Origin: Pseudocercospora fijiensis CIRAD86
Lineage: Eukaryota > Ascomycota > Dothideomycetes > Mycosphaerellales > Mycosphaerellaceae
DNA: 64,000 nt
Direction: 5' to 3'
NCBI RefSeq assembly: GCF_000340215.1
Contig: NW_006921532.1
Span: 7,282,550 to 7,346,549 of the forward strand
The first letter of the stretch is position 1. The number at the start of each line of letters is the position of its first letter. A program made the position numbers and the translations under genes. Under the pieces are notes generated by a model that saw only the letters and a list, made by a program, of their open reading frames with translations, did not search any database and was not told the DNA's origin. Below are positions 9,768 to 20,450 of the stretch, piece by piece.

Positions 9768-10544
9768 TCAGGATTGCCAGGTCCACCAATCCTCCCTCAT
9801 CATTTCGTCCTCATCGTAATCAGCATGATACAAATCCACGCGAGGAAAGGCCCTCAGTCCCCGCCAGCCTTCAGCATCTCCCGAGCGGTCTTTGAATGAG
9901 ATCTGATAGCACACATAAGTCCGATCTCCGAGGGAATGATACATAGCCACTTTCTCGCCCGCCATCTGAATGGAAAGCGCTGCCACTACACCAGCCTGTG
10001 CCATGTAACTCCTGAGAAATGCTACTTCCGTCACCCACCAATCCCATTGCAGTCCAAGAAGGCTCATCCGATTGCCTGAGCTATCCACCACTCTGACGAA
10101 GAGGCTGTCTATCTTGACTGCCTGCTGTCGCCCGATACATGCGTACCATTGCCAAAACACCTCGGTTTCGGAATCGCTGGCGTTGAGGACGAAGTAATTG
10201 GACCCGTAGAAAAGCTTGACTCCTTCTGCTCGCAGTAGACGGCAAGCTCGCGTGATTGCAGGTTGAACTGCCGAGTCTGGTTTGAATTCAAGCGGGCATT
10301 CTTTTGAACTGGTGATCACTGCGTATTCAACAATGCGGACGACCAGTTCTGGTGGCAAGTCGAGAAGCCGAAAGTGCTCTTGCTTGGGCTTGGTTGGATT
10401 TTCTTGAGTTGGTTTGGGTATCATTGCTGAGGTCGCAGATGATGGCGAGCTTGCCGACAGTGCGGCAGAACGTGGACTCTGATTGTCGGCGATGTGTGAT
10501 GGCGGTGATCCAGCAGTCGCGCCGCCGCCGCTGTCGTGGCACAT
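9768..10544 (-). CDS. F-box-like domain protein (paralogue of the gene at 14491-15348)
   Basis: A single-exon ORF of up to 258 aa. A later start at 10424 (MIPKPTQENPTK) is equally possible because the first 40 residues are low-complexity. The core FRLLDLPPELVVRIVEYAV is an F-box-like start, followed by QPAITRACRLLRAEGVKLFY. The same two blocks occur in nearly the same order in the gene at 14491. The rest has no named domain. Such proteins are numerous in Dothideomycetes and are presumed substrate adaptors for ubiquitin ligases. The 3' end lies only 74 bp from the convergent membrane protein gene. Confidence 0.75.
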   Translation of the reverse strand: MCHDSGGGATAGSPPSHIADNQSPRSAALSASSPSSATSAMIPKPTQENPTKPKQEHFRLLDLPPELVVRIVEYAVITSSKECPLEFKPDSAVQPAITRACRLLRAEGVKLFYGSNYFVLNASDSETEVFWQWYACIGRQQAVKIDSLFVRVVDSSGNRMSLLGLQWDWWVTEVAFLRSYMAQAGVVAALSIQMAGEKVAMYHSLGDRTYVCYQISFKDRSGDAEGWRGLRAFPRVDLYHADYDEDEMMREDWWTWQS

Positions 10545-11591
10545 CTTGCGCTAGAGAGTCTTTGGTTGTTGCTGTGATGAGCAAAGTCAACCAAGCTGGA
10601 GCTAGAAGTAAGAACGAGGGACGACGCGCCGCCTTCCGTGCACGGACGTTGCCGCTTTCACATGCAACACACCACGGCTCCTCAACGCTCGCAAAAGTTC
10701 CAACTTTCAGGCACTGCGCTTTTCTTCTCTTCTCGAACGTTCATTGCTGCATCGGCGAACCTGGAGGACCTCAAGTGGCAGACGTTGACTCTTCTCACAC
10801 CAGTAGCTGTGCATTCCGTCATCGACGCTTGCGCTTCAAAGGTCAAGAGCAGATCGTTTGGCAGGTCTATGAAGAAGTGCTTGGGACTCTGCGGTCACTC
10901 CTCCTTTTCTCCCGCGGCCATTTTACTTCATCGTACAAAAAGATGTATTCATGCATAAGCTGGAGACCACGAGGCGACAGCATTCCTTATCTCTTGAGCA
11001 TCTTCCAGGCAATCCCGCACACTCATATGTGATCAGATAGCTGCAACTGCAACGAGGGCTTCCCGACCGCTGCTTCAGCACGATCTTGACTCTCACTAAA
11101 TGGGAAAGAGTGATAGCTCGCTTGGCCGTCTGGTCCAAACTTCGACCTCTTTGATAGCTGTACGACCTGACCAGGATCAGTGGTCTCATCCGATTCCGAT
11201 CTACCCTGGCCGTTTAAGATAACCCAGCTGGCAGCTGGGGTCTTGCTAAGCGAAAACCACCGTGATATCCCGGCCCGGAGTCGGCACAAACTAACGAATC
11301 CATTGCGGTTCCAACTGATCCGGTTGCACCAACAATCTCGGACTGACAAGCACTTCACGTGTCAAACTGTGACACAACGTCCACGGGTACGAAGTGTGCA
11401 GCGAAGTACAGAGAGCTAGCTTGCCCTAAGAGCCCTCATTGGCGATCATCTAGTGCTACAGCCAGGATCAGAAGCCGCGGCATGCAAGGTTGAACTCTCA
11501 CAACAGCTTAAAGACACCTCAAAGACCCTTTGAATAATCGATGTTCTTCTCGAGGTCCTGATCTGGACTTGTCTTATACACAAGTTGCAAA
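10545..11591. other. intergenic, P450 upstream region
   Basis: About 1 kb. Several overlapping ORFs exist on both strands but none has protein-like conservation or a partner exon. The P450 promoter presumably lies at the right end. Confidence 0.5.
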
Positions 11592-13359
11592 ATGGCGTTG
11601 ACCATTCACGATTTTACCTCTTCGACCGCAAGAGCTGGACTCACCGCGATTGTTGCAGTAAGCATGCCCGAAAACAGCCTCTTCGAACACGCATCGCTGA
11701 CAGCTCCTGAGATTCTTGGCGTGTGTCTGCTCAAGATCTTGTACAACATTTCTCCTTTCCATCCGCTCGCGAAGTATCCAGGCCCTCTGCATTGGCGAGC
11801 CACCAGACTCTTTGCCTCCTACCACCATGCGACAGGCGATCTGTACAAGCACATTACAGCGATCCACGAGAAGTATGGGAGGACAGTCAGAATAGCACCA
11901 GACGAGCTCTCCTTTTCGACGCCGGAGGCATGGCCAGCAATTTACAACTCCCGACCGCAACTTGTGAAGACCCGGTACCATTTCGCCACTGACTCGTCGT
12001 CGGAGGTGCCCGAGAGCATGATCACAGCAAACGATGCTGAGCACATGAGACTGAGGAGGCTTGCAGGGCCTGCTTTCCTGAATTCTGGGGTCAATGAGGT
12101 TGAGCCTGTGCTCCAGCATTATTGCAACCAGTTGTGCGAAGAGCTGAAAGACGCTAGCAGAGAAGGGTCGCAGAACATGGTTGAATGGTTTCTGTGGGCA
12201 CTCAACGATGTTATTGGACAGCTCGCTCTCGATCAGGAGTTTGAGTGCCTGAAACAGCGACGTATGCACCCTTGGCCGGCGTTCCTGTTGGACTCGCTCA
12301 AGCATACCGCGGCCGTGAATCAATTTAGAAGGTTCGGCATATCAATGAAGATGCTTGGACGTATTGTACCGCAAAAGGTTATTGATGCTCGCGACAATTT
12401 CCTTGGTACTGCGAAAACCGCCGTGGAGAAACGACTTGCAAAGGAAAGAGATGGAGGTGCAGGAAGCGAAAGCCACTTCGACTTGAAGCGGCCTGACATT
12501 GTTGGGTTGATGCTGCGCGAGATGAAGAGCGGCGACAAGTTGACCGATCCCGAGATTCTGGCAAATTCGATCTTAATCGTTGGCGGTGGAGCAGAAACCA
12601 CGAGTACCTGCCTGAGCGCCACTTTCTATCATCTCTGCAAGACGCCACGCGCTATGCAAAAGCTGAAAGACGAGATTCGATCGACCTTCGCATCGGCTGA
12701 CGACATTACACTCAAAGCTGTCCAGCAATTACCATATCTGCAAGCGACGATTGACGAGGCTTTACGCATTCAACCTGTAGCAAGCTACATCACTCCCCGA
12801 GTCACGCCGAAAGGTGGACATGTCATTGACGGAGAAATGATACCCGGAAACGTAAGCTTCTAACTAGCATCGACGGTTGAAAGAAAGCAAAACTGACGAA
12901 CTACCAGACCTACGTCTCGATGGGACAGTGGTATATGGGCCGATCGGAAGAGTTATTTGATAACGCAAAAGAGTTCCGGCCCGAGCGTTGGCTGCATTCG
13001 GATGTGCAAAAGGCATCAAATCGCCATGTGGATGAGATCTTGAAGCCTTTCTCAATGGGTCCTCGGAATTGTATCGGAAAGCTGTAAGTGGCCGCAAAGC
13101 TTCCTCTTCTTCTTTCATGCTGACCGCAGGTATGTAGCCTCGCACTTGCTGAAGCAAGACTCGTGACCGCGAAGCTTTTGTGGCACTTTGACATGGAGTT
13201 GGATGGAGATCACGCCACTTGGGTGGACGATGCTCGGTTCTACGTAAGTTTTGCGCAACTGCCAATGTTTCGCGCTTCTTCGCCTGATGCTAACGTGTAT
13301 GCGCATAGATTTTGTGGCAGCTGCAACCGTTGAAGATTAAGTTGACGCCTGTACGGTAA
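11592..13359 (+). CDS. cytochrome P450 monooxygenase
   Basis: Four exons: 11592-12851, 12908-13083, 13138-13243 and 13309-13359, giving 530 aa. All introns (56, 54 and 65 bp) are GT-AG. The protein has an N-terminal hydrophobic region, the proline hinge HPLAKYPGPLHW, an I-helix GGGAETTST in which the usual A-G is replaced by G-G, the K-helix E389-A-L-R392, PERW of the PERF motif, and the haem loop FSMGPRNCIGK with Cys475. This is a microsomal class II P450 needing a cytochrome P450 reductase. It resembles the isotrichodermin/benzoate-type CYPs of ascomycete secondary metabolism, but the substrate cannot be inferred. It sits between two related F-box-like genes and no other biosynthetic gene is nearby. 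Confidence 0.9.
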
Positions 13360-14490
13360 GGTAAAATCTGCAGTCATCGATACTATTTTGACCTGCATTT
13401 GTTCCAATGTTTGACATTCCCTGCCTGGCCCGTGAAGTATCACCTTACGCTTTCATCAGAAGGTTTTACTGCTGCACACTCGAGATCTCACGCATGCCGG
13501 AGTTAATTGGTTCAAGAATCTGAATCGAATCCTCCTCCCCTTGTCTCACAATGACCCTCAATCGGTCCTTCCCTTTTCAGGGTTGGAATTAGCCGACCTG
13601 ATATGTATAAGTTTTACATCCCCTTAATTCGACGAACATTCTCGTCCCCACGGAATAGTGCAGCTAAGCAAACCTAAGAAAAACGGCCGATTCTGTGAGG
13701 ACTTTCTCATCCATGATACACTTATTCTGGATATCAACACTGTTGGGATGAGGGCAACTCTCAGATCTTTGCTCTGGAGATGTTGTGATCGTGACTGAGT
13801 AGGTCGTGGGTATAGGGAACAATTGAAGATGTCCATCGTTCTATACACTCCGAGGAGTCCGCAGGCTTGAAACAGCAAGTACAGGTTGTAAGCTGGAAGA
13901 CTGATATGAGAAGAAAGGACTGCATTGCTACCTCTATATCTCTTGAAGAGGTGCTGTCCTTCTATGCATACTTGTGTCGATGTCCTCCTGGTCCGACAAT
14001 CTATGTCTCCCTCGCAAGTTTCCCCGCTACAATGTACATTTGGATGGCGGTGGTTGGGAGTTTGCAAGGCTTTAATTTGTCTGGCCTATTCTGCTGATTA
14101 CCTAAACCTTGACCACACGTTCATCTCTCGAGCCAGACCTCTGCTGGCTCCAAGATTGCATGCTGCTACTTTTGCTTTGCTGTCGAAAGTCCATGTGGTC
14201 CTCGTGTAGCAAGTCAAGCTGGATAGAGGCAGCCTCTCTTTCAAGGCTTGCTTCTTGGCTTCTCGCAGCCGTCTTCCACCATATGCTGCTCCTTCGAGCA
14301 TGCCCTTTGTGGCTGTAGCGGTAGTAAAGGCTCCTAGTCGTTTTCTTGCTTTGAACCCCCTTTGAAGACCGTGATCAACATTGATCGAGGTATTGGTTGA
14401 TACGGTCCAGGCGATTCCAGTGAGATCATGACCACGCTTCGTACGACGTCTTGGAACGTCAACTGCAGAACGTGCTACTTTGCTTGTCCC
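13360..14490. other. intergenic, P450 3' side
   Basis: About 1.1 kb with overlapping ORFs on both strands (for example 13624-14067 minus) that show no domain and no splice partner. Nothing is supported. Confidence 0.5.
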
Positions 14491-15348
14491 TCACTCTTTC
14501 CTTACTCCCACCCAACACATCTCCTCATCGTCTCTCACCATCTCCGCCACGACCTTCGCAAGCAACCACTGATCTCCATCCCTCCGAATCGCACCTTCCG
14601 GTTCAAACCCAAACTCATAGCACGGCGTCTCCAACGTCCTCGACATCCTAGAATACGACCACCTGCAAGCCGGGAAGTTTTGAGACATCACCGGTATCCC
14701 GTCTCGAATCTTGAAATAAACATGAAAAGGCAAAGACTCCATCGCATCATGATCAAGCAGCCACTCAACCTCGTATGAGAAATGCTTCCATCTCAGATCG
14801 TGGAGCGGCAGATCGGTGATCAAATTGAAATGATCGTAATCCTGTACCCATTGCACGTACATTCGTCGAATCGTCGAAATCTGTTGATCCGAGAGACATT
14901 TCAGCCATTTCATCAGTCCTTCGATGCCGTCGGTCGAACTGTCGGAGAAGAAGTGATTGCTTTGATAGAAAGTTTTCGTTCCTTCTGTTCGTAAGAAACG
15001 GCAGGTTCGAGTGATTGCTGGTTGGACCAAGGCCCAGGTACGCTTTTTGTATGGTCGGCCGGAAAGTGCGCGGTGGCGAAGTTCTTCGGCGGAGATGTCT
15101 TCGTCTTGTGTGATGGAGGAGTTGACGTGGATTGGGCTTGCCCGGGTACTGTGGACGACGGCGAATTCGAGGATTTTCAATACCAGCTCGTCTGGCAGAT
15201 CGAGCAAGCGGAAGGGTTTCTGTTCAGATGGTGGAGTGACAGGTGACTCAGGCTCTTTTGGTGCCGTCTCTGGCTTTGGCGTGTCAATGTTGAGATCGCT
15301 CAGCATGTAGCCCTTGTGAAGTCTCTTGTGTGCGCGTTTTCGAGCCAT
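14491..15348 (-). CDS. F-box-like domain protein (paralogue of the gene at 9768-10544)
   Basis: The start is placed at MARKRAHKRLHKG (15348), giving 285 aa; the open frame continues to 15483 but without conserved sequence. The F-box-like block FRLLDLPDELVLKILEFAV and the following QPAITRTCRFLRTEGTKTFY match the paralogue across the P450. A tryptophan-rich C-terminal region follows (LRWKHFSYEVEWLLDHD). No other domain is recognised. The arrangement F-box-like, P450, F-box-like within 5.6 kb suggests local duplication with insertion or retention of the P450, but functional coupling is not shown. Confidence 0.78.
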   Translation of the reverse strand: MARKRAHKRLHKGYMLSDLNIDTPKPETAPKEPESPVTPPSEQKPFRLLDLPDELVLKILEFAVVHSTRASPIHVNSSITQDEDISAEELRHRALSGRPYKKRTWALVQPAITRTCRFLRTEGTKTFYQSNHFFSDSSTDGIEGLMKWLKCLSDQQISTIRRMYVQWVQDYDHFNLITDLPLHDLRWKHFSYEVEWLLDHDAMESLPFHVYFKIRDGIPVMSQNFPACRWSYSRMSRTLETPCYEFGFEPEGAIRRDGDQWLLAKVVAEMVRDDEEMCWVGVRKE

Positions 15349-15733
15349 CTTTGACGTTGTGAATGCGAGCCGTAACTCTGTGCAGACCGTAAGTCGAGAC
15401 GCTCGACTTCGGTGCCACGGCCGCGCAGTTAGAAGGTTGATGCAGGAGCTGAGGTTCGCAGCTGAAGCTCGGAGCTCCGCCACTCACGCTTGCGCCGCTG
15501 CTGCTGCCTTCAGTCGAGCTTGCCGCTTATCTAAATATTCGAGCAAGGCAATTCTCAAATGAAATGCCATGAAATCATGTGGGAGGTTGGTGCATCTTTG
15601 AATGGAATCTGCAGAATACCTGAGGCTACTGATCGTGCCGATATGATTGCTGCGTTTTCTAATTTGCTATGTACATACGCAGCACCATATGAACACATCC
15701 CAGCGCTCACGTCCTGCACTTGGCGAACCTCGA
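15349..15733. other. intergenic between F-box-like gene and ETF-QO
   Basis: About 385 bp: 5' side of the F-box-like gene and 3' side of the ETF-QO gene. Nothing distinct is seen. Confidence 0.5.
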
Positions 15734-17638
15734 TCATGTCATGACATACTTCGGACCCTCTCCACCTTGCGGTGTTTGCCAGTTGATGTCCTGATCTGGA
15801 ACCTTGATGTCGCATGTCTTGCAGTGGACACAGTTCTGGGCGTTGATCTGGAAGCGCACTCCGAGATCCTTCGTTTCGTCTTCAACGTACTCGTACACAC
15901 CAGCGGGGCAGAACCTGTTCTCCACGCCCTTGTATTTGGGATACTCCATCTGTGCATGCTTGTCCCAGTCTGCCACCTGTAGATGACAAGGTTGATCTTC
16001 TTCGTGATTGGTCCCCGTCCGTGACACAGAGGTCAGGATGTCAAACGAAATCTTGCCATCAGGCTTAGGATACTCGATCTTCTTGCACTCATCTGCTGTC
16101 TTGGTTGCTGCGTGGTCCGGCTTGCCATGTTTCAATGTCCAAGGAGCTTTGCCGCGAAGGATGTATGCCTCGAGACCAGAGTACATGATGCCGCCGTAGA
16201 CCCCGAGGGGTGTATGGAAACTGGGTCGCATGTTCCGTACCTGCTTCAATTCCTTCCAGATGGAGCTCTTGCGAAGCTTGTCCTCGTAGTCGAACAGGAA
16301 CACGGCACCCTCAGAATCCTTGCTTTCTGCCAGCGCGGAGTATGCTGCTTCGGCAGCGAGCATACCAGATCGCATCGCAGTGTGTGTACCTTTGATCTTG
16401 GGAACGTTTAGAAAACCAGCTGTATCTCCGATGAGAGCTCCGCCTGGAAATGCGCACTTTGGTATGCTCTGGAAGCCACCTTCGTTGAGTGTTCGTGCTG
16501 CGTACGAGATGCATTTCCCGCCCTCAAGGTAATGTCTGTAGGATGGATGCTGCTTCATCTTTTGGAATTCGCCATAAGGCGCCAACCACGGATTCGGGTA
16601 ATCCAAGCCAACCACGAGTCCAATGGAGACCATGTTTTCGCCAAAGTGGTACATCCAGCCGCCACCATATGTATCTGAAGGTAATGGATAGCCCATGGAG
16701 TGTGCAACGAGGCCTTTGTCAAACTTGTCTGGGTCAATTTCCCATACCTCCTTGATGCCAAGTCCGTAGGTCTGTGGTGCGCTGTCCTTCCGCAGGTCGT
16801 ACTTCTTGATCACCTTCTTTGTTAAGCTTCCATGGCAACCTTCGGCCAACAGTGTACATCGCGCATGGAACTCCATTCCTCGCTCAAAAGAGTCCTTTGG
16901 TTTGCCATCCCGTCCAATTCCAAGATCGTTGGTCGCCACTCCCCGAACGGCTCCTTCCTTGGTGTACAGTATCTCTGAGGCCGCGAATCCGGGGAATATC
17001 TCAACACCGATCTCTTCTGCTCTCTCTCCCAGCCATTTGGTAAGCTCGTTTAGACTTATTATGTAGTTGCCATGGTTGTTCATCTGGGGAGGCGGAGGCA
17101 TCCAGAAGCTCCCTTTTTGGGTCAGAAATCTCAATTTATCCTTGGTGGCAGGTGTGAAATTCTCAAAGCGGTTCGGGTTATCCTCCGACTTCCAATCTGG
17201 TAAGAGGTCATTGAGGGCAGAAGGCTCAATCACGTTCCCAGATACGATGTGGTCTCCAATGTCTCCGGCCTTCTCCAGAAGGAGGACGCGGAAGTCCTCA
17301 TTCCCGGCATCGTTGGCCAACTGCTTGAGGCGAATGGCAGCACTCAGGCCAGCTGGACCTCCACCAACAATGCATATATCGACCTGATCCGATTCTCTTT
17401 CTGCGTTGAGCGGGTTTGAATAGTCGTCATCTACCGAAGCGAATCGTCGTCGGGCGGTATTTGTAATTGTTCTTCGTTGTCCGGCCGTGACGATCGCAGG
17501 CCGGTAACCTTTCGAAACACATCTCCGTGCAGCGATGCTGGTGATCGTCGTAGAACATGGCGCTATTCTTGGTACTGCTGCAGGAGGCTGTATTAAACGC
17601 TGTCGAGCTGCGGCGCAGAAGATCCTTGGTGCAGCCAT
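15734..17638 (-). CDS. cir2: electron transfer flavoprotein-ubiquinone oxidoreductase, mitochondrial
   Basis: A single exon of 634 aa starting at MAAPRIFCAAARQ; the frame extends upstream to 17734 without conservation. The first 70 residues are Arg/Ala/Thr-rich, as in a mitochondrial presequence. The FAD site is VDICIVGGGPAGLSAAI (residues 91-98 for the Gly cluster). Other blocks are GDHIVSGNVIEP, GDTAGFLNVPKIKGTH and the ubiquinone region. The [4Fe-4S] cysteines are C577 (CPAGVYEY) and C603/C606/C609 (CVHCKTC). The enzyme takes electrons from ETF, reduced by acyl-CoA and amino-acid dehydrogenases, and passes them to ubiquinone in the inner membrane. All cofactor residues look intact. Confidence 0.96.
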   Translation of the reverse strand: MAAPRIFCAAARQRLIQPPAAVPRIAPCSTTITSIAARRCVSKGYRPAIVTAGQRRTITNTARRRFASVDDDYSNPLNAERESDQVDICIVGGGPAGLSAAIRLKQLANDAGNEDFRVLLLEKAGDIGDHIVSGNVIEPSALNDLLPDWKSEDNPNRFENFTPATKDKLRFLTQKGSFWMPPPPQMNNHGNYIISLNELTKWLGERAEEIGVEIFPGFAASEILYTKEGAVRGVATNDLGIGRDGKPKDSFERGMEFHARCTLLAEGCHGSLTKKVIKKYDLRKDSAPQTYGLGIKEVWEIDPDKFDKGLVAHSMGYPLPSDTYGGGWMYHFGENMVSIGLVVGLDYPNPWLAPYGEFQKMKQHPSYRHYLEGGKCISYAARTLNEGGFQSIPKCAFPGGALIGDTAGFLNVPKIKGTHTAMRSGMLAAEAAYSALAESKDSEGAVFLFDYEDKLRKSSIWKELKQVRNMRPSFHTPLGVYGGIMYSGLEAYILRGKAPWTLKHGKPDHAATKTADECKKIEYPKPDGKISFDILTSVSRTGTNHEEDQPCHLQVADWDKHAQMEYPKYKGVENRFCPAGVYEYVEDETKDLGVRFQINAQNCVHCKTCDIKVPDQDINWQTPQGGEGPKYVMT

Positions 17639-18570
17639 TGCTGGCAGATGTGATGGCCACTCGAAATGGCAGGGCGAAACAGTGCAGGAGACAAAGAGAT
17701 TCACATGAGGATCTTGCTGCTCCTTACCACTCAAGCCCCAGAGCCGCTGCTGGCCCTCCGCCTCGGGTTTGGCACGGCGGTTTCTAGGACCGAGGGAGGG
17801 AAGGTGATCTCATGGACGCAGGCTACGACTTGTGCGATGCAGGCTACGTGGATATCGAAAAGCGAGAAATTCATGGGAGGAGGCTGGCCATCTGGGCGGT
17901 GACGCATGTCTCAGAAATTGCGCATAGGCAGATCGTTAATCGTGAGGCGGAGAGCATGGAGTCGCGCCAGGAAGATGATGCGGCAATGGCTGTTCGTATG
18001 GTATGGCACAATCGAGTCGAATTACCAACCAGATCCTAAGGTGACATCAAGCATGCGACGGTTGGGCACGAGATAAGCTTGTTGTCCCGTGAAGACCCAG
18101 CGCCTTGTTGGCGGGACGCTGTCAACAATCTTAAATTGATGTTGTTGTTGCCATATAAAGACCTCTCTCGATCATTCACTTCCACTTTCCGTTGCTGGAC
18201 ATCGGCACAAGTCGCGTCTTGCCAGCGCATTTTGCCCTGCACGACTCTAGCGCCTATCTAATCGGCTTTTCGGGAGCGTTCATTGGCTAGCGCTGTCTTG
18301 GCGCGACTGGCGGCAACCGCCTCACTCTGACTTCCCGCACAACTCGCTCGCAACATCAGTGCATTTCCACCTGCGCATCGCATTGCACCGCGACATCATC
18401 GAGGTCCGTCGGCGAGCCTCATCATTCTCGCGCCTCACTCCTTTCCATACCACCCAGGATTCCTGCAGGGCTGGCGCTTGGCCTGGAAGACGACCAATTG
18501 ACCCGCCACACACCTCCGAGCTTGTCGTCGCACGCAGCGCAACCGCACGCATCGCGCAGCTGCCAACACC
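17639..18570. promoter_or_regulatory. divergent region ETF-QO / SR-protein gene
   Basis: About 930 bp. TATAAAG lies at 18154-18160 on the + strand, roughly 410 bp before the SR gene ATG, consistent with a long 5' UTR. No other gene is seen. Confidence 0.45.
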
Positions 18571-20450
18571 ATGAGCCAGGCAGGAGATCGTGACGGCGCC
18601 TCTGGCCCGCCTGCTTCCGTGAGCAACAGTATGACATTCACCTCCACATCTGTCGCGCTTTCCATTCCGGACACATGCTGACTCAATGGCCTCCACAGCG
18701 CGCCTCTATCTGGGAAACCTCCCTCGCAATGGTTCGTACTCTTTCCCGTGGCTGCTGGATGGATAAACGCAGGATGGCCTTGTCTGGTTGGACATGCATA
18801 TGGCCTGGCGCATACATACATACATCAGAAGGATGGATGGAGGACTGGCCACACTTGCCGCTATGTTCCTTGCTTGCACATCTTTCTGTATCGGTGGTGT
18901 GGACCTGGAGCCGGAGCTGGCTGGCGCACCAATGGCCCTCTGATGTGTCCTGTCGCTTGAAGCAGACCGACTCCTGACCTGGCAACGCTGACCGGATCGT
19001 GCTACAGCTACCAAGGCCGATGTTGAGAACCATTTCAACACCCATGGCACCGGCGAGATCACGGAGATCAAGCTCATGAATGGCTTCGGCTTTATCGAAT
19101 ACAAAGATGCTATGGATGCGCGTGATGTCGTGCCAGGTAAGCTCCACAATTATATGCGCCATCTCACAGCGCTGCCCTCTGAAACAAAATGTTGGATCTG
19201 CTAACACGGCCTGTAGCCTTCCGTATGTCAACCTTTCTGCCCTCGTCGCCGCTCAAGCTGGCCCTCGGGCACCGCTCCCTCCCTCCCCTCTCCCTTGTGT
19301 TATGCTTTCGACTACTGACATCTATCGCTGGTTAGATGGATCTGAGTTTATGGGCGAGCGCCTCGTCGTTCAATTCGCAAGAGGCTCCACCCGCCCGCGA
19401 GAGGGATTCGAGCACCAACCGCGCATGGCTCCTCGACCTCGTCGTACCATCCACAGGATGACCATCACCGGCCTCCCATTCGAGACCAGCTGGCAGGTTA
19501 GCAACACCCTTTCGCTTTCTTTCTGGATCTGATCCACTTTCGCGTCCATCTGCTTGGCATTTGTCTTTACGCCTGATGCTTAGGACACCTGACTTACATG
19601 TCGTCTGATGTCGGATCCTCCCACGTGATGTCGCAGGATTCCGGCTCGGCTTGCACTGCTCGGCACTGCTTTCGGAACCATTGGCATTGGACTTACACAT
19701 CGCGCACAGGACCTGAAGGATTTCGCACGTCAGTCCGGACTGGATGTCGTCTACAGCGAGGTCAACCGCGAGCGCGACCCCAGCGGTACCGGCAAAGGGT
19801 AAGCTCTCCCATTGTTGCACCGACACTGCACTCCGCTGACGCATTCCAGCTTCGTCGAGTACGAGACTGCCGCCGACCTAGCATCTGCTGTCGAGAAGCT
19901 CGACAACTCAGAATTCAAGGGTTCAACGGTCCGCTGCATTTCGGACGTAAGTGGTCTACCTGATATATATGGCTGGATGCCACGGACTCATTTTCATTTC
20001 TACCAGCCTCAAACCGACATTCCCCGCCCACGCGAGCGATTCCGATCACGCTCTCCAGGCTTCCGAGGAGGTCGCGGTGGCTACGGCCCTCCACCAGGCG
20101 ACGATTACTACTACGATCGTCGCGGACCTCCACGCGGGTATAGTCCACGCCGCGATGACTACCGTCGACGCACACCTCCACCACGCGGCTACTACGATGA
20201 CCCACGCGAAGACCGATACGGTCCTCCACGCGGCGGTCGCCCACCGGTCGACGACTACCCACCTCCCCGAGGCGCATACCCAGATGACCGCTATGGCCCT
20301 CCACCACCGCGTAGGGGCGGGTATGAAGCGGAACCATATACAAATGGTCACTCCCGTGAGCCATACGGAGGTCGCCCACCAAGCCCTCGCCGCGACGGCC
20401 GAGGCTACGATCGAGGAGGATACGGTGGGGCTGAGCGACCTTACTGGTGA
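18571..20450 (+). CDS. SR-type RNA-binding splicing factor with two RRMs (Srp2-like)
   Basis: Eight exons: 18571-18628, 18699-18731, 19008-19136, 19217-19222, 19336-19496, 19710-19798, 19850-19946 and 20007-20450, giving 338 aa. RRM1 contains RLYLGNLPRN (RNP2) and LMNGFGFIEYKDA (RNP1). RRM2 has the SR-type core SWQDLKDFARQSGLDV, typical of the pseudo-RRM (which usually shows SWQDLKD). The C-terminus is rich in R, G, Y, D and P with RSRSP and many YGPP units. Exon 4 is only six nucleotides (CCTTCC); it is needed to rebuild PAFHGSEFMGERL, conserved in this family. SR proteins bind exonic enhancers and recruit U1 and U2AF. The match is to S. pombe Srp2 and its filamentous fungal relatives, from memory. 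Confidence 0.9.

Noticed and set aside
13624..14067. 147-codon minus-strand ORF 3' of the P450
   Set aside because: No domain or conserved block; overlapped by plus-strand ORFs of equal quality.
8665..17638. Possible secondary-metabolite cluster around the P450
   Set aside because: No polyketide synthase, peptide synthetase, terpene cyclase or pathway regulator is nearby; neighbours are F-box-like and mitochondrial genes.
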